DNA of 64,000 nucleotides from Rhizobium sp. SL86 (GTDB lineage Bacteria; Pseudomonadota; Alphaproteobacteria; Rhizobiales; Rhizobiaceae), in NCBI RefSeq assembly GCF_026672545.1, contig NZ_JAPPRJ010000009.1, positions 868,001 through 932,000 of the forward strand, written 5' to 3'. Shown here piece after piece: positions 9,497-17,888 of this stretch; position 1 is the stretch's first letter; each line of letters begins with the position of its first letter. The position numbers and the translations under genes were made by a program. The notes under the pieces were generated by a model. That model saw only the letters and a list, made by a program, of their open reading frames with translations, was not told where the DNA came from and did no database searches.

Positions 9497-9521
9497 GGAA
9501 CCAAGACGCAGCTTCGCCGTT
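9497..9521 (+). promoter_or_regulatory. EcfG-type general stress promoter
   Basis: GGAAC at 9497-9501 and CGTT at 9518-9521 are separated by exactly 16 bases. This matches the promoter consensus of the alphaproteobacterial general stress sigma factor EcfG. It lies 35 bases before the glsB-like start codon. Confidence 0.75.
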
Positions 9522-9555
9522 AACTGGCCGACACTGGAACAGAGGGAGTAAGGTT

Positions 9556-9807
9556 ATGGAAAGCGCAGGAATCGGCTGGATCGCGGCGATCATCATCGGT
9601 GGCATTGCCGGCTGGCTCGCCGAGCAGTTCATGAAGAGCAACATGGGCATTCTGATGAATGTCATCCTCGGCATCGTCGGCGCGATCATCGCCAATGCCA
9701 TTCTCAGCATCTTCGGCATCGTGCTCGGCGGCTGGATCGGTTATCTCATTGCCGGCTTTATCGGCGCCTGTATCCTGATTGCCGTTGCCCGCATGATCAG
9801 GCGATAG
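9556..9807 (+). CDS. GlsB/YeaQ/YmgE family stress-response membrane protein
   Basis: This 83-residue, very hydrophobic protein has three predicted membrane helices separated by glycine-rich turns (GGIAGWLAEQFMK near residue 14, then GIVGAIIANAIL and GWIGYLIAGF). That is the standard size and pattern of the transglycosylase-associated/GlsB family of inner-membrane stress proteins. GGGAGTAAGG precedes the ATG at 9556. The EcfG-type promoter just upstream and the terminator just downstream make it a single-gene general-stress unit. The molecular function of the family is not known. Confidence 0.9.
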   Translation: MESAGIGWIAAIIIGGIAGWLAEQFMKSNMGILMNVILGIVGAIIANAILSIFGIVLGGWIGYLIAGFIGACILIAVARMIRR

Positions 9808-9828
9808 GCTTTCGGCACAGGATCGGAC

Positions 9829-9861
9829 AAAAGGGCTGCCCCTCGGGCGGCCCTTTTTTGT
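9829..9861 (+). terminator. Rho-independent terminator
   Basis: An 11-bp stem (AAGGGCTGCCC with GGGCGGCCCTT, one wobble) is followed by six T residues, 22 bases after the glsB-like stop codon. Confidence 0.88.
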
Positions 9862-9882
9862 CGGCACCGGCTAGCCGCCTTG

Positions 9883-10383
9883 TCAGGGATGACGCAGATC
9901 CTGCGGATCGAGCCCCAGATGCACCGCCAGCGCTTCAACGACCAGATTGTGGTCATCGCGTTGCGGAAGCCCGGAGACGGTAACGGCCCCGATGCAGCCG
10001 ACGCCCTCGACCAGGATCGGAAAACTGCCGCCATGTGAGGCATAATCGGCGGTCGCAAGCCCCCACTTCTCCTCGAGCGTCGTCTTCTGCGCCGCAAGCT
10101 CGAGGCCTATGGCGTAACTGGGGCGCAGGAAACGCAAGGCAATGTTGCGCTTGCGGCGGATCCAATGCTCGAAATCGGGCCTCGCGCCCGGCATGGCGGC
10201 AAAAAAGGCCTGCATGCCGTTGATCTGGATATCGACCGAGAGCACATGGCCCGCTGCCGCCGCGACCGCGCGAATATGTTGCCCCACCGACCAGGCCGCC
10301 CCCAGATCAAACCGATCGAACCTCAGGGCCCGCTCCTGGTCCGCAATCCGTGCGATATCGCTCTTGATGCTCACAGCCTTCAT
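9883..10383 (-). CDS. UPF0303 / heme-degrading-domain (HbpS/GlcG-like) protein
   Basis: The predicted protein of 166 residues matches the small UPF0303/YBR137W-like family, often labelled heme-degrading domain-containing protein. Characteristic stretches are DLGAAWSVGQHIR, RKRNIALRF and the C-terminal GAVTVSGLPQRDDH. It is cytoplasmic. The ATG at 10383 directly abuts a GGGAGG, which is too close for normal initiation; a GTG three codons later sits 9 bases from that GGAGG and may be the real start. Its substrate is uncertain. Confidence 0.8.
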   Translation of the reverse strand: MKAVSIKSDIARIADQERALRFDRFDLGAAWSVGQHIRAVAAAAGHVLSVDIQINGMQAFFAAMPGARPDFEHWIRRKRNIALRFLRPSYAIGLELAAQKTTLEEKWGLATADYASHGGSFPILVEGVGCIGAVTVSGLPQRDDHNLVVEALAVHLGLDPQDLRHP

Positions 10384-10570
10384 CCTCCCGACAAAAATGG
10401 CTGTCACTAGATGGCTTGTGCCCTGGCGGCTGTAAAGGAGGTGCCTTTGCGGAACCGGTGCAGATTTTTTTGAGATATTTGTTTGCACTGCGAAGCGCGC
10501 AATTCCGGGGCTTTTCGCAGTCCTGGAAAGGCTGCGCCCAAAAAAGCCGAAAGTTTTTTTGTTTGGGTGC

Positions 10571-10599
10571 TGGACAAGCCGAAACTTCCTCTTTATACG
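10571..10599 (+). promoter_or_regulatory. Sigma70-type promoter of tRNA-Lys
   Basis: TGGACA and TATACG are separated by 17 bases, with the -10 ending 45 bases before the mature tRNA. Confidence 0.55.
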
Positions 10600-10644
10600 C
10601 CCCATCACACCGGCGGCGCCGAGACAAACGGAAGCCAAACGGAC

Positions 10645-10720
<76 letters not shown>

Positions 10721-10881
10721 CTTAACCGGTGACTTCAACAAAACATTCCAAGACGCTGATAACACGAGCATTGCAGAGACAACGCAATGTCGTCGTTCAA
10801 AAGACGCGTCCGTCCTCGCCATGGCAGATCCAGAAATCGCGACCGCTTTCGCTCGAACGGCCGAATCAGTGCACGGCACAT

Positions 10882-10909
10882 GAAAAAGCCGTCGCTTTCG
10901 GCGACGGCT
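10882..10909 (-). terminator. Rho-independent terminator
   Basis: On the minus strand a stem GCCGTCGCC/GCGACGGC with a short loop is followed by TTTTTC. It lies about 30 bases after the stop of the small gene at 10939. Confidence 0.8.
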
Positions 10910-10938
10910 CAAGGCTTCGGCGCAGACCGATAAAAGTG

Positions 10939-11193
10939 TCAGGCCCAGGCGTCCAGTGCCTCGTCTTCCGCAAACAGATGCTGCAATTCCATCTGCACGG
11001 CGTTCATGAACAAGGCTGCCTGATGGGAAATTTCGGCAGGTTCGGCACCCTGGGCTGCCAGAGTACGGGCAAACACCGCCATCTCCTGGCGCCAGAAGAG
11101 ATTTGCCTCTTCACCGTGAAGAGAAAGGAGCGCCTGCGCACACCGCCGAATGTCTGCCGTCCGCCTGTCGGCTGGGAAATGTGCAAGCGTCAT
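10939..11193 (-). CDS. Small hypothetical protein, DUF6074-like (84 aa)
   Basis: The ATG at 11193 has AGGAGAG 7 bases upstream and is preferred over the longer frame that opens at 11262. The 84-residue product is predicted helical. Its centre (residues about 15-45) has the pattern RxxADIRRCAQALLSLHGEEANLFWRQ, which recalls the rhizobial small family I remember as DUF6074 (Leu-rich helix followed by xFWRQE). It has no signal or membrane segment, its function is unknown, and it is transcribed alone. Confidence 0.7.
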   Translation of the reverse strand: MTLAHFPADRRTADIRRCAQALLSLHGEEANLFWRQEMAVFARTLAAQGAEPAEISHQAALFMNAVQMELQHLFAEDEALDAWA

Positions 11194-11323
11194 ACTCTCT
11201 CCTGATACACACATCTTCGAATCACTGACTAGACCGCAACAATCGCCGGAAGTGGTTCCCAAATTCTAAACAAAGCTTAGAGACTTCGAGTTGATTCCCG
11301 CGCCGGCACAACCGCGCCTTCCT

Positions 11324-12004
11324 TCAGCACCACCCTTTCGCCCGGTCGGATACACCGTGTACCAGCCCTTCGCGGATCATCTGTCCGCCGATCGACTGCC
11401 CGTTGCGCATCACCACCCGCAATTTGCGGCCGCGTGCATCCGTGTCGCTGTTCGGCCAGTCGACGAGATCGAATGCGCCGGCATTCAGCAGATCGCGCAA
11501 CCTCACCTTTGCGGCGAACCCCTTGTCGCGCTCCGCCTGGCACCGTGCCTTTTCGGTTTCCGGCGCCACCACATCGGCAAGGTTGACCGCCTGTTTGCGG
11601 AACCAGAAGAGGTCGCCACTCTCCACGCAGTTGTCGAGGCCGGACGTGCCGCAGAAATAGAATGTGCCGGTCAAACCCTTGCCGGTCATCTCGTTCACCT
11701 CCGCCTTGGCCGGAGCCGCAGCGGGACGGGCCAGTGGCTGGGCCGGATGCGTCGGGAGCGCTGGCGCGGTTTTCTCACCCGCCGGCGAAGTGCGTTCGGT
11801 CACCGTCTTGGGTTTTGTGCCGAGCAGGCTGCTTGGGGGCAGCCACTGCAGGACGTCCTGTTTGTGATCGATAGCCGCAATCGCACCCGCCGTCGCAACA
11901 AGGGCGACGAGCCAGGGCCAGGTGCGGCCTTTCGCGCCGGCCTGCCGGCTGCGTCCCGATTTGCGCCGCGGACGGCGTCCTTTGCTTGCGGTTGCCTGTG
12001 CCAT
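11324..12004 (-). CDS. Membrane-anchored thermonuclease (SNase-like) family protein
   Basis: The 226-residue product has an Arg/Lys-rich N-terminus, one membrane anchor (residues about 30-48), a Pro/Ala/Thr-rich linker (about 60-100) and a C-terminal staphylococcal-nuclease-like OB-fold (about 110-226). That fold includes VNLADVVAPETEKARCQAE and a DARGRKLRVV stretch. The classical catalytic Arg/Glu/Arg pattern is only partly present, so nuclease activity is uncertain. The ATG at 12004 (GGGA 6 bases upstream) is preferred to an in-frame TTG 48 bases earlier. Such secreted or anchored SNase homologues are common in rhizobia. Confidence 0.75.
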   Translation of the reverse strand: MAQATASKGRRPRRKSGRSRQAGAKGRTWPWLVALVATAGAIAAIDHKQDVLQWLPPSSLLGTKPKTVTERTSPAGEKTAPALPTHPAQPLARPAAAPAKAEVNEMTGKGLTGTFYFCGTSGLDNCVESGDLFWFRKQAVNLADVVAPETEKARCQAERDKGFAAKVRLRDLLNAGAFDLVDWPNSDTDARGRKLRVVMRNGQSIGGQMIREGLVHGVSDRAKGWC

Positions 12005-12198
12005 GAGCGTCCCATCCTGATGCAGCGCATCATCGGATGAGGAGGTTGCCAAAGTGTTTTCGACGCAGACTTTTTAACGGCTCGTTCATCGTATTTCCTG
12101 GAGCGGGCGGTCTTGCGGCGCGCGCATCGGGCGAATTTAGCAGTTGCTAACTCGCCGCTTATAAGGTGATCCGAGCTTCATGCTGGAACCGCCTGAGA

Positions 12199-14094
12199 AT
12201 GACCGAACCTCGGAACCCTCTGCATATTCTGATCGTCATGCTCAGCGGTATCTTCGCTGTGGCCGGACTGGCGTTTTGGGCCGAACACACCAGCAGAAAC
12301 GCCCATCTGGAGGGGCTCGACGAGGCGCTGCGCCAGTCGGCCCTTTCGCTCGGCAACAATATCAGCGACAGCATCGAGATCGCCGACCTCGTCCTGGTCG
12401 GCCTAGAGGCCGAAATTTCCGCCTATGGCGGGGTTCGGGAAATGGGCGGTCGGCTCGAACTGATGATCACCCGACTTGCGGAACATGCTGAGGATCTGCG
12501 CAACCTGCATGTGATCGACAAGGAGGGGCGGCTGCTCGCAACCACCGTTCCCAATGCGGATACGGGCAAGGGTTTTGCGGACCGCGCTTATTTTCAGTTC
12601 CACGCCGCCAATTCCACAGACGAGCCTCTGCTGGGTTCACCGATCCTCAGCCGATTGAGCGGTGAACGCATCGTCACGATCACCAAACGCCTGAACGACC
12701 CGGCAGGCGGTTTCGCCGGCGTGCTTGTCGCGCATCTGTCCATCGACCAATTTAACGCGTTGCTGGAGCGTTACCTGAGCGCTTTCGGTGATGCGAGCGC
12801 GCTGCTCGTCCACAGAGACGGAACGCTCCTGGCGGCAACCCGCGAATTTTCCGGACTGGTGGGAGAGAAGGTTTCGTTGAATGCCTCGTCCGTCCAGCCG
12901 GACGAAACCACCCTGTCGAAAGTGACGGAGACCACGTGGCCGCTCGATGACAGGCTGCGCCGGACAGCGAGTTTCGCCTCCGGTCATCCGCCATTCACCA
13001 TCTTCATCGGCGTGACGACGGAGACCGTTGCGCAGCAATGGGCCTCCAAGAGCCGTAGCCGCTGGCTCATCGGCATCGCCATGCTGGTTGGGGCGGTTGC
13101 GCTCAGCCTGCGCTGGCACCAGCAGGCGAAACTCCACCATGCAAGCGTCGCGACCTTGCGCCAGCGTGAACAGGAATTGCAGCTTCTTGCCGATGCCTCC
13201 GGCGATCTCATCGAGCGCCTGAGTGTCGACGGGGTTCGAGAATACGTGTCCGCCGCCGCCATCGACGTGCTGGGCTGCCGCCCCGCCGATCTGATCGGCA
13301 CCGGCGTGTTCGATCACCTCTCCGGCGCAGAGCGTAACACGCCGATCGAGAAATTCGTCGAGTTCAAGCGCGACGGCAGCGAGATCAAACGTGTGGTCAC
13401 GCACTACATCCGCCCGGACGGAAGCGAGGCCTGGCTCGAGACGACACTCACACGGCTACAGGCCAAGGGTGTGTTGCGCGGGTTCGTCGCGATCACTCGG
13501 GATGTGACGCGCCGCAAGCAGCGCCACGACGAACTGGATGCGCTCGCCAATACCGATACGCTGACCGACCTTGCCAATCGCCGCGCCTTCGATACTGCTC
13601 TTGCCGCACGCCTGCAGACGGCCCGCGATACGGGAACGCCGCTTTCGCTGTTGATGATCGATGTGGACCGCTTCAAGCTCTACAACGACACCTACGGCCA
13701 TGCGAGCGGCGACCAGTGCCTGAAGGCTGTCGCCACCGCGATCCGCTCCGCCGTGCGCCGCGACGATCTTGCGGCGCGTTATGGCGGAGAGGAATTCGCC
13801 GTCATTCTGGGGAAAGCCGATCGCGATACCGCGCGGGTGGTGGCGGAAAAAATACGTCGAGCCGTCGTCGCCCTGAGACACCCGCACGAACGTAACCTGC
13901 CCTGGGGTTATACGACCGTCAGTGTCGGCACCGCGACCGCGGATGCAACCGCAATCGCGGCCAATACGGCGCAGAAACTCTTCGAATCGGCCGATACGGC
14001 GCTCTACACGGCCAAGGAGACAGGTCGGAACCGTGTCGTCTGCGATGACGAACCGGGACACGGCCAGGATATCGGCAAGGTCGTCAACGTCTAA
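12199..14094 (+). CDS. Membrane sensor diguanylate cyclase (Cache-PAS-GGDEF)
   Basis: The protein has about 631 residues. An N-terminal membrane helix (about 8-28) and a second one (about 289-306) flank a periplasmic dCache-like sensor domain. A PAS domain (about 325-440) with a PAC-like end (RGFVAITRDVTRRK) then leads to a GGDEF domain (about 450-620) with GGEEF at 529-533. RRDD five residues before GGEEF fits the RxxD product-inhibition site, so this cyclase is probably feedback controlled, unlike the two other GGDEF proteins in the window. The ATG at 12199 is preferred over a GTG at 12166 because the longer N-terminus is not hydrophobic. Confidence 0.9.
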   Translation: MTEPRNPLHILIVMLSGIFAVAGLAFWAEHTSRNAHLEGLDEALRQSALSLGNNISDSIEIADLVLVGLEAEISAYGGVREMGGRLELMITRLAEHAEDLRNLHVIDKEGRLLATTVPNADTGKGFADRAYFQFHAANSTDEPLLGSPILSRLSGERIVTITKRLNDPAGGFAGVLVAHLSIDQFNALLERYLSAFGDASALLVHRDGTLLAATREFSGLVGEKVSLNASSVQPDETTLSKVTETTWPLDDRLRRTASFASGHPPFTIFIGVTTETVAQQWASKSRSRWLIGIAMLVGAVALSLRWHQQAKLHHASVATLRQREQELQLLADASGDLIERLSVDGVREYVSAAAIDVLGCRPADLIGTGVFDHLSGAERNTPIEKFVEFKRDGSEIKRVVTHYIRPDGSEAWLETTLTRLQAKGVLRGFVAITRDVTRRKQRHDELDALANTDTLTDLANRRAFDTALAARLQTARDTGTPLSLLMIDVDRFKLYNDTYGHASGDQCLKAVATAIRSAVRRDDLAARYGGEEFAVILGKADRDTARVVAEKIRRAVVALRHPHERNLPWGYTTVSVGTATADATAIAANTAQKLFESADTALYTAKETGRNRVVCDDEPGHGQDIGKVVNV

Positions 14095-14200
14095 AATCCC
14101 TCCCAGAATCCCGTCCTGCGGCCGAAAAGATCCGAACGGGAACCTTTCGCGCCCCTCCGTAGTTTGCCTGCCGTATCAGGCAGCACATCGGGAGGAAGAC

Positions 14201-14422
14201 ATGCACGAGGCACATTGGCGCAAACCCGTCCAGGCGGGCGGACGAGCAATCCACAATCCGCTCGAGGCGATCCGTTTCATGGATCGCGAGTGGCCGGGCA
14301 AAAAGACCATGAGTTTTGCCGAGGCACACCAGGCCTGCCTCGCAGCCCTTGACGGCCGCGAGCCGGCGGATGGCGCGCGGGCAAGCTTCAAGGACGCCGT
14401 CGACGAAGCGCAGGTGCACTGA
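14201..14422 (+). CDS. DUF982 domain-containing small protein
   Basis: The 73-residue product shows the DUF982 pattern: HWRKPV at the start, then IHNPLEAIRFMDREWPG, FAEAHQACLAALDG and a C-terminal ARASFKDAVDEA. DUF982 proteins are small, of unknown function and nearly confined to Rhizobiales, usually in several copies. GGGAGGAAG lies 4 bases before the ATG. It is monocistronic between the diguanylate cyclase and the glgE operon. Confidence 0.88.
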   Translation: MHEAHWRKPVQAGGRAIHNPLEAIRFMDREWPGKKTMSFAEAHQACLAALDGREPADGARASFKDAVDEAQVH

Positions 14423-14492
14423 ACCCAGACCGGGATCAGAAACGGAATCCGGGACCGTGGGGGCACAGGCATCCCGTGCCCTATCGTCTTTT

Positions 14493-14514
14493 GCCGTCCG
14501 CTCGAACGGACGGC
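14493..14514. repeat. Perfect inverted repeat
   Basis: GCCGTCCG/CGGACGGC with a 6-base loop lies 70 bases after the DUF982 gene and 39 bases before the glgE promoter. There is no T run on either strand, so it may be a weak terminator or an operator. Confidence 0.5.
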
Positions 14515-14552
14515 GTTCGGCATCTCCCCGCGGAACCTCATGGTGTTCTGCG

Positions 14553-14577
14553 GGAACCTGCCCCTCCTCTTGGCGTT
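14553..14577 (+). promoter_or_regulatory. EcfG-type general stress promoter of the glgE operon
   Basis: GGAAC at 14553-14557 and CGTT at 14574-14577 are separated by exactly 16 bases, a perfect match to the EcfG consensus. It lies 35 bases before the glgE start, the same spacing as at the glsB-like gene. It suggests the whole three-gene operon is induced in the general stress response. Confidence 0.75.
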
Positions 14578-14612
14578 AGGCCCAGGCACACCCGCCAAGG
14601 AGGACGTTTCCC

Positions 14613-17600
14613 ATGAATGCCGCAGAGCCGCTGTCGTCCAGGATCACCACCCCTTCCCGACCGCCCCGGCTGTATTACGTTCATCCGCTGATGTTTTCCG
14701 ATGGCGGCGCCTGGGAGGCCCTGTTCCGGCACGCGAGCAGCCTCGGTTTCGACACGGTTTTGACCGCCCCGCTTTTTGCGCGCGCCGCCGGCGGCAGTGT
14801 CTTCGTGGCGCGCGACGCCACCCGTATCGATCCCGCCTACGGCCTCGGCGAGGAGCTTGAGCCGGGACTGAAACGTCTCTCAGAGCTTGCCGCCGCCCAC
14901 GGGTTGCGCCTCATGATGGATCTCGTGATTGACCGCGAAGCGGCAGATGACACCGATCCTTCGCCCGTACTGGCCGATCCCCGCCTCTCCCCCAATGATC
15001 GGGGCAGCCGGTTGCCAGGGCAAACGGACGTCGACGCGGCACACCGTCTGGAAGAGAGCTGGCGTGCCCGTGTGGAGAGGATGGCGCGTGCCGGGATATC
15101 CGGCTTCCGGTGCCTTGGCCTCGACCGCGTACCGCAAGACACCTGGCGCCGGTTGATCGAGGCAGGCCGCGCCGCCGATCCCTCGACCGCCTTCCTCGCC
15201 TGGACGCCCGGCACCAGTTTCGAGCTGCGCCGGACCCTGCCCGGTCTCGGTTTCGACGGCTGTTTTTCCTCGCTGGCCTGGTGGGACCTGGAAAGCCGCT
15301 GGTTCATCGAAGAATACGAGATCCAGAGACGCTTTGCCTGGCAGATCGCCTTTCCCGAAGCGCCTTTCGGACGGCGTTTGGCGCATGGCATGGAGAGCAC
15401 CGAAATCCGCTTGCGGCGGGCACACCAGGCGCTGCAACTCGCCGCAACGCTCGGCCAGGGTCTGATGGTGCCGATGGGTTTTGAATATGGAGCGACGTCG
15501 CCGCTCGACCCCACCTTTGGTGATGGCGAGGGGCTTCGGGGCCTCGCCGAGCGCCAGACCTATGACCTTTCGGCGGATATCCGCGCCACCAATGAGCGGC
15601 TCGACCGGTCAGACGACCGTTTTTCCCAGAAGCCGCTGCGCCTCATTTCCAGCACGCAGAGCCCGGCGCTTGCCCTGTTGCAGGCCGACAGCGAGGATAC
15701 GCGGACGGCCGGCGGCGTGCGCCTCGTCGTCGTCAACCGCGACCTGCGCCGCACAGCCCCGGCACCGCTGAATGCGCTGCGCGAAGCGGCCTCCGCATTC
15801 CTGCCGCTGAAGCCCATCGATCAGCCCGAGGCCGACGCCATTCCGTCCGCGCTTCGCCTTCAGCCGGGAGAACTTCGCCTTCTGGAAGGCAGTGCCTCGC
15901 CGGCAATCCGCGACGCGGTTCCGGCGCAGGATGTGATGGAGGCCGCCGCCTCCCCTCGCCTTGCCATCGAGGCCATTACGCCTTCGGTGGATGACGGTCG
16001 TTTTCCGGTAAAAAGGATCGTCGGCGAGACGGTAACCGTGGAGGCGGATCTCTTCGGCGACGGGCACGACCCGATTTCCGCCGCCCTCGTCTTCCGCGCC
16101 GCCGACGAAACGGACTGGACCGAGGTCCCGATGCGCCTCGTCGAAAACGATCGCTGGCGAGCGGACTTCACCCCGCGCCGCATGGGCCGCTACGAGTTCG
16201 CCGTGGAGACCTGGCGCAATCCCTTCCAGATCTTCCGCTACGAGCTTTCCAAGAAACACGAGGCACGTCTCGACCTGGCGCTGGAGCTTCAGGAGGGATT
16301 GAACCTGATCCGTGCGACGCTCGACGGGACTTCTGGAGAAACGGCAGCGGCGCTGGAGGACCTTCTGACCCGGCTGGAGCAGGCGCCGGAGGCGGAGCGT
16401 ATCGCGCTTCTGCTGTCGCCGGAAACCTATGCCTTGATGGCAAAGGCAGACCGGCGCCCGCACCGGGTGCGCTCCAAAGCCATCCCGCTTGATGCCGAGC
16501 GGCGGGAGGCGGCTTTCGCCAGCTGGTACCAGATCTTTCCGCGCTCGCAGAGCGGCGATCCGAACCGCCACGGCACCTTCGACGACGTCATCAAACGGCT
16601 TCCCGCCATCCGCGAGATGGGTTTCGACGTTCTTTATTTTCCGCCGATCCACCCGATCGGCAAGACGAACCGCAAGGGCCGCAACAATTCCCTGACGGCC
16701 GGGCCGAACGATCCGGGCAGCCCCTACGGCATCGGTTCGGAGGACGGCGGCCATGACGCGATCCATCCCGAACTTGGAACTTTCGAGGATTTCCGCCGGC
16801 TGGTGGACGCCGCCAAAGAGCACGGGCTGGAGATCGCGCTCGACCTCGCCATTCAGGCCTCGCCCGATCATCCCTGGCTGAAGGAGCATCCCGGCTGGTT
16901 CGACTGGCGGCCGGACGGCACCGTGCGATATGCCGAAAACCCGCCGAAGAAATACGAGGACATCGTCAATGTCGATTTCTATGCCAGGGATGCTGTGCCC
17001 TCGCTCTGGGCAGAACTGCGCGACGTGGTGCAGAAATGGGTCGACAACGGGGTTAAGCTCTTCCGCGTCGATAATCCCCACACCAAACCCCTGCCCTTCT
17101 GGGAATGGCTGATCGCCGATATCCGCAACCGCCATCCGGAGGTGGTATTCCTCTCGGAAGCCTTCACCCGGCCGAAGGTCATGTACCGCCTCGCCAAGGT
17201 CGGTTTCTCGCAGTCCTACACCTACTTCACCTGGCGCAACACCAAGTGGGAGCTGGAAACCTATATGCGCGAGATCACCACAGAGGCGCCAAAGGATTTC
17301 TTCCGGCCGCACTTCTTCGTCAACACGCACGACATCAACCCGGACTTTTTGCAGAACGCGCCGCGCTCGGCCTATCTCATCCGTGCAGCACTCGCCGCCA
17401 CGCTCTCCGGCCTCTGGGGCGTCTATAACGGTTTCGAGCTTTGCGAAGGCCGACCGGATGCCAAGCGCAAGGAGTATGCGGATTCGGAGAAATACGAGAT
17501 CCGCGCCTGGGATTACGACCGTCCCGGCAACATCAAGGGCGAGATCGCCCTGCTGAACCGCATCCGCCGCGAAAACCCGGCGCTGCATTCGCATCTGGGC

Positions 17601-17873
17601 CTCACCCAGCTCATCGCCTGGAACGACAACATCATGTTCTACGAGAAGGCGAGCCCGGGCCGCGAGAACGTCCTGCTCGTCGGGGTGAGCCTCGATCCGC
17701 ACGCCGCACAGGAGGCCGATGTCGAGATACCGCTCTGGTCATGGAACCTCCCGGACCATGGCGCGCTTAACCTGGAAGACCTCGTCACGGGCCAGACCTT
17801 CGTGGCGACGGGCAAGTGGCAGAGGCTGAGGCTTCAGCCGCACCTGCCCTTTTCCATCTGGCGCGTGCGGTAA
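14613..17873 (+). CDS. glgE: Alpha-1,4-glucan:maltose-1-phosphate maltosyltransferase GlgE (long form)
   Basis: GlgE transfers maltosyl units from maltose-1-phosphate to growing alpha-1,4-glucan. From about residue 447 this 1086-residue protein follows GlgE: an N-terminal DUF3416-like domain, then a GH13 barrel with nucleophile Asp820 (FRVDNPHTKP) and acid/base Glu849 (FLSEAFTRP). The first about 440 residues are extra compared with the usual 650-700-residue enzymes. They resemble another alpha-amylase-type barrel (for example MMDLVIDREAADDTDPSP and GISGFRCLGLDRVP) that appears to lack a normal catalytic set. It is the first gene of the operon, 15 bases before treS. AAGGAGG lies 9 bases before the ATG. 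Confidence 0.93.
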   Translation: MNAAEPLSSRITTPSRPPRLYYVHPLMFSDGGAWEALFRHASSLGFDTVLTAPLFARAAGGSVFVARDATRIDPAYGLGEELEPGLKRLSELAAAHGLRLMMDLVIDREAADDTDPSPVLADPRLSPNDRGSRLPGQTDVDAAHRLEESWRARVERMARAGISGFRCLGLDRVPQDTWRRLIEAGRAADPSTAFLAWTPGTSFELRRTLPGLGFDGCFSSLAWWDLESRWFIEEYEIQRRFAWQIAFPEAPFGRRLAHGMESTEIRLRRAHQALQLAATLGQGLMVPMGFEYGATSPLDPTFGDGEGLRGLAERQTYDLSADIRATNERLDRSDDRFSQKPLRLISSTQSPALALLQADSEDTRTAGGVRLVVVNRDLRRTAPAPLNALREAASAFLPLKPIDQPEADAIPSALRLQPGELRLLEGSASPAIRDAVPAQDVMEAAASPRLAIEAITPSVDDGRFPVKRIVGETVTVEADLFGDGHDPISAALVFRAADETDWTEVPMRLVENDRWRADFTPRRMGRYEFAVETWRNPFQIFRYELSKKHEARLDLALELQEGLNLIRATLDGTSGETAAALEDLLTRLEQAPEAERIALLLSPETYALMAKADRRPHRVRSKAIPLDAERREAAFASWYQIFPRSQSGDPNRHGTFDDVIKRLPAIREMGFDVLYFPPIHPIGKTNRKGRNNSLTAGPNDPGSPYGIGSEDGGHDAIHPELGTFEDFRRLVDAAKEHGLEIALDLAIQASPDHPWLKEHPGWFDWRPDGTVRYAENPPKKYEDIVNVDFYARDAVPSLWAELRDVVQKWVDNGVKLFRVDNPHTKPLPFWEWLIADIRNRHPEVVFLSEAFTRPKVMYRLAKVGFSQSYTYFTWRNTKWELETYMREITTEAPKDFFRPHFFVNTHDINPDFLQNAPRSAYLIRAALAATLSGLWGVYNGFELCEGRPDAKRKEYADSEKYEIRAWDYDRPGNIKGEIALLNRIRRENPALHSHLGLTQLIAWNDNIMFYEKASPGRENVLLVGVSLDPHAAQEADVEIPLWSWNLPDHGALNLEDLVTGQTFVATGKWQRLRLQPHLPFSIWRVR

Positions 17874-17888
17874 CGGGAGGAGACAAGA

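Noticed and set aside
14160..14190. EcfG-like promoter before the DUF982 gene (GGAAC near 14137)
   Set aside because: No CGTT-like -10 occurs at 16-17 bases; only TAGT is found, so the match is too weak.
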